Of a DNA stretch of 64,000 nt, positions 50,456-60,800 are shown in pieces; positions within the stretch are counted from its first letter, which is position 1; each line of letters opens with the position of its first letter. The position numbers were made by a program, and so were the translations under genes. The DNA comes from an uncultured Alistipes sp. (GTDB lineage: Bacteria; Bacteroidota; Bacteroidia; Bacteroidales; Rikenellaceae), in the NCBI GenBank assembly GCA_947364365.1, contig CANASP010000003.1:62001-126000 (forward strand), written 5' to 3'. Below the pieces are notes generated by a model, which did no database searches, had not been told where the DNA came from, and saw nothing but the letters and a program-made list of their open reading frames with translations.

Positions 50456-52177
50456 CTATCGTTCGATCACCACGTTGTCGCAATGCTCCACCACGAAGCG
50501 CCTGTCGGGATCGCCATAGGCGGGGTAGTCGGAGGTCGTCTCGATGCGGTTGCCGCGGAAGGTGAAGCCGTCGACGCAGTAGAGGTAGAGAATGCGTTCG
50601 TCGAAGCCGCGGAAGGTGTTGCCCTCGACGCGGATGTTGCGGTGGTAGCGGGCCCCCTCGCGCTCGGGGATGCCGCTGCCCACGGCGATCACGCCGCCGC
50701 CCCAGTTGAGCGAGCCGTACATGCAGTTGTCGAACACATTGTCGCGGATCACGACGTCGCGCACGCCCGACTGCTCGTACCAGTAGTTGCCGTCGCCCTC
50801 GAAAAGGATCGCGGCGCCGGGCGTGTGGAACGTGCACCCCTCGACCACGATGCGGCCGCGCGAACCGAGCAGCAGGCCGCGGGCGCGGTTGTTGCCGATG
50901 TAGCAGCCGCGGATCTCCACGTCGGGATACTCCCCGTCCTCGGCCACCACGTGGCCCGGCTGCACGCGCTCGGGCAGCCGTCCGGCCAGCCGCACCTCGG
51001 CGTACTCGGCGTTGAGGTAGCGCACCTGGGCGATCTTCACGCGGGCGTAGCTCTCCATCGTGCGGTTGTCGACCACCTCGATCTGCATGCCCGGGCGGAG
51101 GAACCGCACGCCATACTGGCCGCTGTTGCGCCAGCGCAGCAGCACCCGATCGTCGGCCAGCCGCCGCTCGATCGACATGTACCAGCCGTGGATGTTCGTC
51201 GCGTCGTCCTTCTGGTTGCGGAACACGCAGTCGATCATGCGGATCGCCCCCTTGCAGTTGACGAAGTGGGTGGCGTCGGCCGAGATGCTGACGATGCGGC
51301 CGGAACCTTCGGCCGGCTCCACGCGCACGCGCTCCAGCGTGATGTCGCGGCTGCTCTGGGCGATCACGCCCATGCCGCCGCAGTGGTTGATCGCCACGTC
51401 GGCGAGCGTGAAGCCCGCGCAGTCGAGCAGCGTGAAGGCGGGGTTCCAGCGCGCCGTGGCGCCGAAGAGCATGGTGTTGCCGATCTGCGCCGTGCCGAAG
51501 TCCTTGCGGTAGAGGCGCCAGTTGCCCTCGGCGGTCTTCACCGCGGGGTAGCTCTGGCCCCAGATCCAGTAGTCGTTGGCGTGGTAGGCCACCTCCTTCC
51601 GTTCGGTGTCGAACTCCAGCAGGCTCGAATAGGGATAGGTCTTGCCCGCCGCATCGCGGAAGCGCAGCGACCCGTCGTGCAGGTCGACGCGGTAGTCGTC
51701 GGGAAAGCGGAACTCGAACCACCCGTCGCCCGCCGCCACGATGCGCCCCTCCGAGACGAACGGACGCTCGTAGTCGATCGAGAGGTTCTCCACGCGGATG
51801 CGCTCGCACCCTTCGAGGCTGAAGGCCGACATGAAGCCCGAGAAGAGCAGCCGCGTGCCGTTGCCGCGCACGGTGAAGTCCTTCATGCCCTCCAGCAGGA
51901 AGGCGATGCGCTTCATCGAGGGGTCGTTGTTGCTGATGTATTCGTAGCGTTCGAAGGCCCCGTCGGGCTTGAGCGGCAGCGTGCCGCCCGGCAGGATGAG
52001 CTCCGAGGCGCGCAGGCGGGCGCAATCCTCCAGCGCGGCCCGCAGCGCGGGCATCGCATCGACGGTCGACGTGGAGTCGGCCTGCAGATAGTCCTGGAGC
52101 CGGACGGTGCCTTTGGCAGCGGCTCCGAGCGTCGTCGCCAGCGCGACCGCAAGCGAGATAAGACGAGTGAGTTTCAA
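50456..52177 (-). CDS. GH110 alpha-1,3-galactosidase
   Basis: A 573-residue secreted protein: signal peptide 1-22, then a right-handed parallel beta-helix with the GH110-type sequence DATHFVNCKGAIRMIDCVF, NQKDDATNIHGWYM and GYIG/CYIGNNRARGLLLGSRG ladders, plus GCTFHTPGAAILFEGDGNYWYE. GH110 removes terminal alpha-1,3-galactose from blood group B or linear alpha-Gal structures. The presence of KDDATNIHG supports GH110 over other beta-helix families. It lies between two GH97 genes with 13-14 bp gaps. Confidence 0.87.
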   Translation of the reverse strand: MKLTRLISLAVALATTLGAAAKGTVRLQDYLQADSTSTVDAMPALRAALEDCARLRASELILPGGTLPLKPDGAFERYEYISNNDPSMKRIAFLLEGMKDFTVRGNGTRLLFSGFMSAFSLEGCERIRVENLSIDYERPFVSEGRIVAAGDGWFEFRFPDDYRVDLHDGSLRFRDAAGKTYPYSSLLEFDTERKEVAYHANDYWIWGQSYPAVKTAEGNWRLYRKDFGTAQIGNTMLFGATARWNPAFTLLDCAGFTLADVAINHCGGMGVIAQSSRDITLERVRVEPAEGSGRIVSISADATHFVNCKGAIRMIDCVFRNQKDDATNIHGWYMSIERRLADDRVLLRWRNSGQYGVRFLRPGMQIEVVDNRTMESYARVKIAQVRYLNAEYAEVRLAGRLPERVQPGHVVAEDGEYPDVEIRGCYIGNNRARGLLLGSRGRIVVEGCTFHTPGAAILFEGDGNYWYEQSGVRDVVIRDNVFDNCMYGSLNWGGGVIAVGSGIPEREGARYHRNIRVEGNTFRGFDERILYLYCVDGFTFRGNRIETTSDYPAYGDPDRRFVVEHCDNVVIER

Positions 52178-52191
52178 GGTCGGTAAGATTT

Positions 52192-54162
52192 TTAGAGTTT
52201 ACGGATAATCAGGGCGAAACCGCCGCCCGAGGCGAGGTCGAAGCGGAGCGTCGAACCGCTGTCGATGCGTTGGGTCGAGAGGCTGTATTGCGTCGGGAGG
52301 TCGTCCGCCACGTCGCGCATCACGCGCGCCTCGTAGTGCGCCCCCTCATCGAGGAACGAGCAGTCGAGTTCGAGGCTGCGGGGCGTCCAGTCGGTCAGGC
52401 CGCCCACGTACCACACCCCGTCGCGCTCGCGCGCCGTGACGATATACTCGCCCAGACGGCCGGCGAGCACCCGCGTGCGGTCCCACCGCGTGGGGATCGC
52501 GGCGATGAACTCGGTGCACGGCGCATCGGCGCGGTAGAGCGACGGCGACTCGCACAGCATGGCCAGCGGCTGGTCGAAGACCACGAACGTCGCCGCCTGG
52601 TGCGTGCGCGTGCCCTGCGTCATCGGACGCCGGTAGTCGATGCGGAACCCCTCGCGCGTGGCGTTGCGGTAGCCGCCCGAAGTGTAGTCGACGGCCCCCT
52701 GCGCCATGCGGATGTAGGGGAAGGTCACGTCGTAGGCCATCATGTCGGGGTTGGCCCACTTGAACTCCTCCATGCCGAACACCCCCTCGAAGTTGACGAT
52801 GTTGGGGAAGGTGCGTTCGAGCCCCGTGGGCTTGTACATGCCGTGCAGGTCGACCATCAAGCGGTGGCGGGCCGCCGCCTCGGCGATGCGGTAGACCATC
52901 TCCACGGCCAGCTGGTCGTCGCGGTCGAAGAAGTCGACCTTGAACCCCTTGACGCCACGGGCCGCATAGTGGGCCATCGCCTCTTCGAGCTTGTCGTCGA
53001 GCACGTTGGCCACCGCCCAGAGGAAAACGCCCACGCCGCGCTCGCGGCCGTAGGCGATGATGCGGTCGAGATCCACGTCGTCGATCGCCCGCATCACGTC
53101 GCCGCCGCGCGGGTCCGACCACCCTTCGTCCAGGATGACGTACTCCAGCCCGTAGTCGGCGGCGAAGTCGATATAGGCCTCGTAGGTGGCCGTGTTGACG
53201 CCCGGCGTGAAATCGACATCGGCGAGACAATAGTCGTTCCACCACTCCCAGGCCGCCTTGCCGCCGGCGATCCAGTCGGTCGACTCCACGCGGCTCGGCT
53301 CGCCGAGGGCGTAGACCAGGTTGCACACCGGCAGCTCGGTATCGGCACCGATGGCCAGCAGGCGCCACGGGAAGGTCCGCGACCCCTCGGTCCGGGCGAT
53401 GCAGTCGTGGCGCGAGACGACGCGCAGCTGGCACCGCCGCGGCGTCGTGACGAGGCTGTCGGGCAGGCGGGCGAACGTGCCGCGCAGCACGCCTCCGTCG
53501 CCCGTGAGCATCATGCCGGGATAGGAGCGCAGGTCCGACTCGCTCACCAGCACCTTCACGCCCGACGCGAGCCCGACGGCCAGCGGCGTGAGCGCCAGCC
53601 CGTCGGGGCGGAACTCCGCCACCGTGGTCACGTCGTAGGGGAACTGGAAGGCGTTGTCGACTCCGTCGGAATAGGCGGCCCAGCAGCGGTCGGCCCCGTC
53701 GAAACGGAACTCGGCCACCTCGTCCTCGACGACGATCGGTTCGCGCCGCGAGGTGACGAAGCGGTAGGCGCACCCCTCGTCGTAGGCACGGAACTCCACG
53801 GCATAGTCGCCGTCGAAGCGCACCAGCAGCTTGTTGTAGCGCACCTCGACCGAAGGCTGGCGGTAGAGCGGCGCGTCGATCCGTTCGTCGACCCGCTCGC
53901 GCGCGGTCGACCGCACGACCGGCGCCGCGCCCAGCGTGTCGCCGCCCTCCAGGCAGAGCGCGATGGCCGAACGGTCCACCACCCGCTCGCCGCGGTAGGC
54001 GACCGAATAGGTCAGCCGCTCGCCGGTTTCGACAATGACCACCACGTCGCCGTCGGGCGACACGAGGCGGAAGGGAGCCTGCTCGCGGCATCCCGTCAGC
54101 GCCGCGAGGGCGAAGGCGAGGAGCGGCAGGAGATGGGCAAAACGCAAATCAGCGATCTTCAT
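52192..54162 (-). CDS. GH97 alpha-glycosidase lipoprotein (copy 2)
   Basis: A 656-residue GH97 enzyme with a lipoprotein signal (LTGC, Cys24), so unlike copy 1 it is probably membrane-anchored. GFKVDFFDRDDQ near residue 406 matches the retaining alpha-galactosidase type. The beta-sandwich, barrel and C-terminal domain align with copy 1 throughout. It lies 14 bp upstream of GH110. The two copies may act in different places or on different linkages. Confidence 0.88.
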   Translation of the reverse strand: MKIADLRFAHLLPLLAFALAALTGCREQAPFRLVSPDGDVVVIVETGERLTYSVAYRGERVVDRSAIALCLEGGDTLGAAPVVRSTARERVDERIDAPLYRQPSVEVRYNKLLVRFDGDYAVEFRAYDEGCAYRFVTSRREPIVVEDEVAEFRFDGADRCWAAYSDGVDNAFQFPYDVTTVAEFRPDGLALTPLAVGLASGVKVLVSESDLRSYPGMMLTGDGGVLRGTFARLPDSLVTTPRRCQLRVVSRHDCIARTEGSRTFPWRLLAIGADTELPVCNLVYALGEPSRVESTDWIAGGKAAWEWWNDYCLADVDFTPGVNTATYEAYIDFAADYGLEYVILDEGWSDPRGGDVMRAIDDVDLDRIIAYGRERGVGVFLWAVANVLDDKLEEAMAHYAARGVKGFKVDFFDRDDQLAVEMVYRIAEAAARHRLMVDLHGMYKPTGLERTFPNIVNFEGVFGMEEFKWANPDMMAYDVTFPYIRMAQGAVDYTSGGYRNATREGFRIDYRRPMTQGTRTHQAATFVVFDQPLAMLCESPSLYRADAPCTEFIAAIPTRWDRTRVLAGRLGEYIVTARERDGVWYVGGLTDWTPRSLELDCSFLDEGAHYEARVMRDVADDLPTQYSLSTQRIDSGSTLRFDLASGGGFALIIRKL

Positions 54163-54184
54163 TCAAAGGAATTTTTAGCGGTTT

Positions 54185-56221
54185 TCACTGGATACGGAGG
54201 GTCGTCTCGCCCCCCTCGGCGATGCGCACCGTGCGCACGCGGCCTGTCGTGCGGTCGGTCATCGCGATTTCGAGCCGTCGGTCCCCGATGCGGCGCACCT
54301 CGAGGTCGAAGTCGCCCCCGAAGGCGCGGATCCGGCGCAGCGCCATGCGGTCCCATCCTTCGGCCAGGCGCGGCGCGAGGGTGAACGAGCGGAAGCCCGT
54401 GGGCCGGATGCCGAACATCCCTTCGGTCACCACGCGGCAGTAGAGGCCGCTCTCGGCGGCCAGGTGGCGCTGCGACCCCTCGGGCCACGCCTCGATGGGA
54501 TAGGGCACGTGGTCGCCCAGCAGGCGGCGCGCCGAATAGTCGTGGAGGAAGCGTCCAGCCGTCGCGGTGGCTCCGGCGACATACATGCCCCGCAGCGCAT
54601 AGAGGGTCGAGCGGTCCCAGAAGGTGTCGCTCCCCTGCTGCGTCAGCACGCCGTCGGCCGTGAAGAGCGCGGGCGACGTGAGCGCCGCCACGGTCCCCTC
54701 GGCCCGGTCGACGAGGCCCGCGATGAGCGGCATGCAGATCCACGAGCGCAGCAGCTCGCAGCCCGCATAGTAGCGGTAGGTGGCGAAGCCCCCCACCTCG
54801 GCGCCGAAGTGGCGCTCGATGGCGGCGGCGAGCCGCACGGCCTCGCGGCGGTAGTCGGCCAGCCGGCGGGCGTCGACCCCCAGCTCGCGTCCCAGCGCGG
54901 CGGCCGAGAGCAGGGCGTCGTAGCAGAGCGTCGAGGTGCAGAGGTTGGCGTCGCCCGACGGGAAACGCCCCTCCAGCTCGTCGCTGTCCGAGGCCACCAC
55001 CCCGTCGGCGTCGACCTGCCGGCGGCAATACTCCAGACACCATTCGATGAGCGGCCACAGCTCGCGCGCCTCGGCACGGTCGGCCCGCGCCAGCGCATAG
55101 CGTGCGGCGCCGTAGGCGATCATCGCCGCGTCGCCGCGGTCGCCCGCGCCGGCCCAGATGTCGCGCCCCTCGGCGATGATCGAGCTGGGAAGCGGACGGT
55201 AGTCGTCGTTCATGAAGCGGGCGAAGTGGCGGAACGCGTTGAGCGCCGAGGCGTTGCCCGTCGCATAGCCCAGGAACGGGAAGAAGGGATTGGCGTATTC
55301 GGCCTGGTCGTTGGCCCAGATCGCGGCGTAGTACGACTCGCCGCCCGGGGCGTGCATCGGCCCGCCCGCCGTGCGCACGATGCTCTCCGAGACGCGGATC
55401 TTGGCGAAGCGGAAGGCGCGGTCGATCACCTCGTCGGGGGTCTCCAGCACCAGGTTGTCGTCGAGCTGCGCGACCAGCGCCAGGCGGGCCGCCAGCTCGG
55501 CGTCGAGATCGGGCCGCAGCGGCTCCTCCGCGGCCCGGTGGGCCTGGTAGGTCACGCCGAAGCGCAACTTCGCGCCCGGCTCCAGACGGAACGTGCCCGC
55601 CCCCTGCAGGTCGGCCCGCACCGTATAGGCGCCGTAGAGCCCCTTGTCGGCCTCGGTCGCGTAACGCACGGCGTAGTCGGGGACGTGGAGCACGATCGCC
55701 CGGTCGGCGATGTTGCGCAACGTGTAGATCTCGCCCATCAGCGGCTTGTCGGTCGAGGGGAAGATCACCCGCTCGGCCTCGACCACGGGCCGGGTCGCCG
55801 TGCCGCCGCCCGTGCCCACGTTGGCCTTGCCCACGGCCAGGCGGCTCCGCACGCGCACGCAGCCGTCGATCTCGACGCACTCCACCCGCTCGTCGCGCAG
55901 CGGCAGGCCCCCCACCGTCACCAGCGACGGAATGTCGCCCGCCATGCGGTGCATCAGGCTGGCGTGGGTGTTGTCGGGCAGCGTGCGCAGCAGCGGGAAG
56001 ACCAGCGAACGCTCCGCGAGGAAACGCCCCTCAGCGTCGACGCCCCAGCGCAGCACCACGGCCATCCGCTCGCCGCTCATCTCGATGTGGTCGGCGTGCG
56101 GCAGCGAGGCCGCGTCGACCCGCCACACGATGCCGTTCCCTTCGGCAGGCGACCAGCGGGTCTGCGCCCCGGCGCCGGCGGCCCCCAGCAGCGCGAGGGC
56201 CAAAACAACTCGTTTCATCAT
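54185..56221 (-). CDS. Six-hairpin glycosidase, family unclear
   Basis: A 678-residue secreted protein: signal ending GAGA near residue 19, an N-terminal beta domain (about 20-260), then an (alpha/alpha)6 barrel: GGESYYAAIWANDQAEYANPF, PLPSSIIAEGRDIWAGAGDRGD, SDSDELEGRFPSGDANLCTS, and a C-terminal beta domain. IWANDQAEY resembles an acid-bearing segment of other six-hairpin hydrolases. I cannot assign a CAZy family. In the PUL it probably removes a terminal sugar such as fucose, rhamnose or alpha-Gal. The start could be one codon later (MKRVV). Confidence 0.7.
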   Translation of the reverse strand: MMKRVVLALALLGAAGAGAQTRWSPAEGNGIVWRVDAASLPHADHIEMSGERMAVVLRWGVDAEGRFLAERSLVFPLLRTLPDNTHASLMHRMAGDIPSLVTVGGLPLRDERVECVEIDGCVRVRSRLAVGKANVGTGGGTATRPVVEAERVIFPSTDKPLMGEIYTLRNIADRAIVLHVPDYAVRYATEADKGLYGAYTVRADLQGAGTFRLEPGAKLRFGVTYQAHRAAEEPLRPDLDAELAARLALVAQLDDNLVLETPDEVIDRAFRFAKIRVSESIVRTAGGPMHAPGGESYYAAIWANDQAEYANPFFPFLGYATGNASALNAFRHFARFMNDDYRPLPSSIIAEGRDIWAGAGDRGDAAMIAYGAARYALARADRAEARELWPLIEWCLEYCRRQVDADGVVASDSDELEGRFPSGDANLCTSTLCYDALLSAAALGRELGVDARRLADYRREAVRLAAAIERHFGAEVGGFATYRYYAGCELLRSWICMPLIAGLVDRAEGTVAALTSPALFTADGVLTQQGSDTFWDRSTLYALRGMYVAGATATAGRFLHDYSARRLLGDHVPYPIEAWPEGSQRHLAAESGLYCRVVTEGMFGIRPTGFRSFTLAPRLAEGWDRMALRRIRAFGGDFDLEVRRIGDRRLEIAMTDRTTGRVRTVRIAEGGETTLRIQ

Positions 56222-56252
56222 CGGTCGGTTTTATTCGGTTCGTCGACGGCGG

Positions 56253-57548
56253 TTATTGCCAGCACGCCTCCAGCATGCGCATTTCGTCGGGGGTGTAGCA
56301 GGTCGCCGCGACATCCTCGCCCGCGTGCTTCGAGACCACGCGCCAGAAGTTGCACACCTTCTCCCAGCGGCTCATCCCCTCGAACGAGGCGTCGTCGGCC
56401 GCGCGCAGCTCGCGGAAGGCCGCCTTGAAGGGCTCCCAGCCGTAGCGGTTCTTGATGCGCATATAGGTATAGTGGAGCGCGTCGCCGTTGTTCTCGGCCA
56501 GGCCGCGGCCCAGCGTCGCGTCGTAGGCGAGCTTGTAGTAGTCGGTATTATCGCCCGTGTAGAGCACGTCGCGCTGCGACATGGTGCCCCCGAGCGCCTC
56601 CAGCGCATAGGACATGCGGAAGTTGGCGAAGATCTCGTCGTTCCAGTTCCACGCCGTGCAGCCCGTCTGGTTGAAGTCGTGGCCGATCTCGTGCATCAGG
56701 CCGAAGCCCCAGTCGCCCTGCGCGGCGAAGCGCTCGAATAACTGCGCGTTCTTCACCCCGGCGTTCCACAGGATGGGGTTGCCGGCCAGCGCCCAGTAGC
56801 CGCGCTCCATGCCCGGCGTAGAGAGGATCAGGATCTTCTCGCCGTCGTAGGGGAAGCCGCCCACCAGATCGCCGTAGGCCTCGTAGACGCGGTCCCAGCA
56901 GGCCACCAGACGCTCCATCGCCTCGTCGTCGACGGTCACCATCGCAGGCTCCAGCGCGATGCGGATGTGCTCGCCCTCGTAGAGACGGAGGCTGTCGGTC
57001 ACCTCCTCGATCCACACGCGGTCGTAATAGACGCGGCCCGAGGCCACGCCGCCGTTGTAGGTCCCTTCGGGGAATCCCAGGCCGCAGCACACCGTCGCCG
57101 AGCCGTCGCGCGCGGGGGTGAAGTCGACATGGACCTCGCGCCAGTCGTTGTCGCCGTAGAGGAACTCCGAGGCGTTCCACGGCTGGTCAGCATGCGCCTC
57201 CATGTCGAGAAAGAGCACGGCGCCGCGCCCCTCGGCCACCTCCTCGGTGCGGACCGTCGCTCCGAAGCGATAGATCGCACCCGGACGCAGCCCCTCGATG
57301 CGGCGGCGCACGGCCACGCACGCACGCTCGCGGCTCTCGACCGCCAGGCAACCGCCGCCGTCCGGGCCGGCAGCGGGATCGATGCGCACCGACGCGCCGT
57401 CGGGCAGCGAATCGACCGTCCAGCGACCGAGTACGGTTTCGGAGTCAAAACGCTCCGAGAGGATCGGGCCGGAATCCCCGGCGCACGACGTCGCCGCACC
57501 GCACACTCCGAGCAGCAGCGCGAAAACCAAAGAAGAGAGACGATACAT
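56253..57548 (-). CDS. M60-like zinc metallopeptidase (mucinase-like)
   Basis: A 431-residue secreted protein: signal with a lipobox-like TSC near residue 23, a carbohydrate-binding-like beta-sandwich (about 30-185, IEGLRPGAIYRFGATVRTEE), then an M60/enhancin-type catalytic domain with HEIGHDFNQ near residue 285 and a downstream NDEIFANF supplying a Glu. M60-like enzymes cut glycosylated mucin. It is the first gene of the enzyme operon, so it would be made with the glycosidases. The N-terminal module may bind host glycans. Confidence 0.78.
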   Translation of the reverse strand: MYRLSSLVFALLLGVCGAATSCAGDSGPILSERFDSETVLGRWTVDSLPDGASVRIDPAAGPDGGGCLAVESRERACVAVRRRIEGLRPGAIYRFGATVRTEEVAEGRGAVLFLDMEAHADQPWNASEFLYGDNDWREVHVDFTPARDGSATVCCGLGFPEGTYNGGVASGRVYYDRVWIEEVTDSLRLYEGEHIRIALEPAMVTVDDEAMERLVACWDRVYEAYGDLVGGFPYDGEKILILSTPGMERGYWALAGNPILWNAGVKNAQLFERFAAQGDWGFGLMHEIGHDFNQTGCTAWNWNDEIFANFRMSYALEALGGTMSQRDVLYTGDNTDYYKLAYDATLGRGLAENNGDALHYTYMRIKNRYGWEPFKAAFRELRAADDASFEGMSRWEKVCNFWRVVSKHAGEDVAATCYTPDEMRMLEACWQ

Positions 57549-57630
57549 ATCTTAAAGCGATTTTAGGATTTCCGGTCCGAACGGCCGCGGCGGCCCGCGG
57601 CGAAACGGGAGCCGCGCGGCGACGGCAGCG

Positions 57631-57638
57631 TAAAGGTA
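57631..57638 (-). promoter_or_regulatory. Possible -7 box of the enzyme operon
   Basis: Minus-strand TACCTTTA, one base off consensus, 82 bp before the M60-like start. Confidence 0.45.
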
Positions 57639-57700
57639 CGGGAAAATGCACGGGGCGAGGAACGGTTCCGATGAAAAATAAACACGCGGGTACAAACCGT

Positions 57701-57728
57701 ACGATCGTGCTATAAATTACACGATCGT
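57701..57728. promoter_or_regulatory. Two palindromic repeats at 20-bp spacing
   Basis: ACGATCGT at 57701-57708 and 57721-57728, separated by 12 bp (20 bp start to start), 63-90 bp upstream of the enzyme-operon box. The same 20-bp periodicity is seen before susC, though the sequence differs. Confidence 0.45.
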
Positions 57729-57797
57729 TGCATTGTTCAGCCTAATCTGTCGAAAAATAAAAAATCGGGATAGTGGATGGGCCGGCGGTTTTTTTCG

Positions 57798-57805
57798 TAC
57801 ATTTG
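57798..57805 (+). promoter_or_regulatory. Promoter -7 box of the HTCS gene
   Basis: TACATTTG, full consensus, 55 bp before the start at 57861. This supports MKKTQTRKGG as the start rather than the ATG at 57777. Confidence 0.55.
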
Positions 57806-57860
57806 TATCGAATCGCCGCATCCGCCACCCGGCCCCGACCCTGCGGCACACCGCATCGCC

Positions 57861-60800
57861 ATGAAAAAAACGCAAACCCGCAAGGGGGGGGGTGAGCTGC
57901 GACGGAGCGTGCACGCGCTGTGCGCCGTCGTGGCGCTGATCCTCGGACCGACGGACCGGCTCTCGGCCCAGTTCCGCTACTACACCACCGAGACGGGGCT
58001 CCCGTCCAACACCGTCAACACGATCTACCAGGACCGCCAGGGATTCGTCTGGGCCGGCACCATCTCGGGTCTCTCGCGCTACAACAGCCTCGATTTCCAG
58101 GATTTCGACGGGCAGGACAACCTGCTGACCGGGAAAAACGTCTACGCCCTCTGCGAGCCCGCCGACTCGACGCTCTGGATCGGGTCGAGCGAGGGGCTCT
58201 TCGCACTCAACCGCCAGCACTCCACCCTGCGCCGCATCCCCATCCGCGTCGGCGACCGCATCCACGAGACGATGATCTACCGCATGAAGGCCGACGAGCG
58301 GGGCAACGTCTGGGTCGGGGGCTACGGACAGGGACTCTTCCGCTACGATGCGGCCGCGGACCAGTGGAAAGGCTACGACCTCAAATCGGAAAAGGCCGTC
58401 GTCTCCGACATCCTCATCGGCAGCGACCGCGCGGTGTGGGTTCTCTGCATGGACCGCAACATCTACCGCTACAACGCCGGCCGCGACGAGTTCACCGCCA
58501 TCCCCCTCGTCGACCGGTTCACCAAACGGGCCATCGGCGAGGCGCGCTGCTGCTGCCAGGACTCCTTCGGCGACATCTGGATCTGCGACGCCAACGCCGA
58601 CCTCTTCCGCCTCGACCTGACCACCATGACGGCCGTCTCGGCGACCGTGCGCGCCCCCGGTTCGCAGATCACCAGCCGCACGCTCATCGAGCAGACCCCC
58701 GGGCAGCTGCTCGTGGGAACCAACCTCGGACTGCTCGCCTTCGACACGGCGCACCGCCGCTACGAGTGGATCGACCGCGGCGACCGGCGCCAGGCGGGCA
58801 CGCTCAACGACCGCTTCGTCCACGCCCTGATGAAGGACCGCGACGGCGGACTGTGGGTCGGCACCTACTTCGGCGGCATCGACTACCGCCCCTACGACAC
58901 CGAGGTCGTGCGGGCGATCTACCCCTCGGACGGGTGCGGCAACATCATTTCGAGCCTCAGCGAGATGAGCGACGGACGCATCCTGGTGGGCAGCGACGAC
59001 GGCGGTCTGAGCCTCTACGATCCCCCGACGGGGAGCTACGAGCGGCTGACGATCGATCCCGACAACCGCAACCTGAACATCCACTCGATCTTCGTCGACT
59101 ACCGCGACATCTGGGTGGGGACCTACGGCAACGGGCTCTACCGCCTCGACACCGCCCTCGGGGTCGTGCGCCACTACGGCGACGACGACGTCTCGACGGG
59201 CGACATGAACGTCTACTCGATCTTCCGCGACCCCTCGGAACAGCTGTGGATCGGAACCAAGCGGGGAATCTGCCGCTACGACGCGGCCGGCGACCGGTTC
59301 GAGCGCACGGTGACCGTCAACGACAACTGCGACATCCTCGACATCTGCCGCACGGGCGACACGCTCTGGTTCGCCTCGCAGGGCGGCGGCGTGATCCGCT
59401 ACGACATCGCCACGGGCCGCTACGCCTCGCTGCTCGACGAACAGCCCGACTCGCCGAGCCACGCCACCTGCCTGGCCCAGCACGACGGCCGGCTCTACAT
59501 CGGCACCATGAAGGGGCTCTACCGCCTCGAAGGCTCCTCGGCGGAACCCTGCCCGTCGCTCCCGCGCGACTGCGTCATCAAGAGCCTCGTGGCCGACAAC
59601 AGCGGGCTGTGGATCACCACCGACCAGGGGCTCTTCTGCTACGATTCCGAGGAGCGTCTGCGCCGCTTCACGGCCGAGGACGGCTTCATGAGCCAGTCGT
59701 TCAGCTTCAATTCGGCCATCCGGCTCTCCACGGGCGAGATCCTCGCGGGCACCGACCGGGGCATCAACGCCTTCCACCCCAAGATGCTCCGCGAGACCCC
59801 GCTGCCCCGCGACCTGCGGGTGGTCATCACCGACTTCGACGCGATCGACGAAAAGGGGCGCCGGAGCCTCTCCACCGACACCGGCGCCATCCGCATCGAG
59901 AGCGACAACGCCTCGTTCTCCATCGACTTCGTCGCGCTCAACTACCGCTCGCCGAGCAAGAGCCGTTACCGCTACCGCCTCGCGGGCCACGACGACGCGT
60001 GGAGGACCTTCACGCGCGACCGCAACTTCCGCGACGTGGTCTACACCGACGTCGAGCCCGGCAACTACCGCTTCGAGGTCGCAGCCGCCGCAGCCTTCGA
60101 CGAGCCCTTCGGTCCCGTCACGCCGCTCGACATCGTCGTCAAACGCCCCCTGAGCCACATCCTGCGCAGCGGCCTGCTCCTCGCCGCAGCCGCAGCGCTG
60201 CTCGCGGGAACCCTTCTGGTCTTCATCCGCAACGGCCGGCTGCGCTACGCCCTGAAGGCCCGCCGCCGCGAGAGCGTGCGGCACCGCCTCTACCAGAATA
60301 TCCTCGAGGAGATCATCCGCGAGGTGAACAACACGCTGGAGATGCAGACGCTGGCCGCACGGCTCGACGAGGGCGGGCAGGAGCTCCCGGCCTCGCTCAA
60401 GTCCGACTTCGCGATCCTCAAGAACAACATCCTGCGGCTGCACCGCTTCATCGACGAGCGGTCGGCCGCCTACCGCCGCCTCGCCTCCGACCAGCGGTCG
60501 GCCGTGGCGGAACTGCGCAGCGACCTGGCCCCCGTCGTCGAGGCGATCTGCACGGCCTACCGCGGCCTGGCGGCCGACTGCTACGGCGTGGAGATCGACG
60601 TGAGGGTCTCGGACCGGGCCCGCACGACCCGCGCGGCCATCGACCCCACGGCGATGATCCACGCCCTGACGGGGCTCGTCGACCGGATGATCGACCACGC
60701 CGACCGGCGGATCCTCCTCAGCCTCGACGCCACCCCCGAGGCATTCGTCGTGCGCATCGCCCGCGACGGCGACGTCCGGGCCGGGCTGCCGCCGGTCGAC

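Larger units (their letters stand above)
57549..57860. other. Divergent control region between enzyme operon and HTCS (312 bp)
   Basis: No gene. It contains a -7-like box for the enzyme operon (57631-57638), two ACGATCGT repeats 20 bp apart (57701-57728) and the HTCS -7 box (57798-57805). Confidence 0.75.

Noticed and set aside
50456-52177. Pectate lyase or other generic beta-helix annotation
   Set aside because: The KDDATNIHG and DATHFVNCKG patterns point to GH110 rather than pectin-active families.
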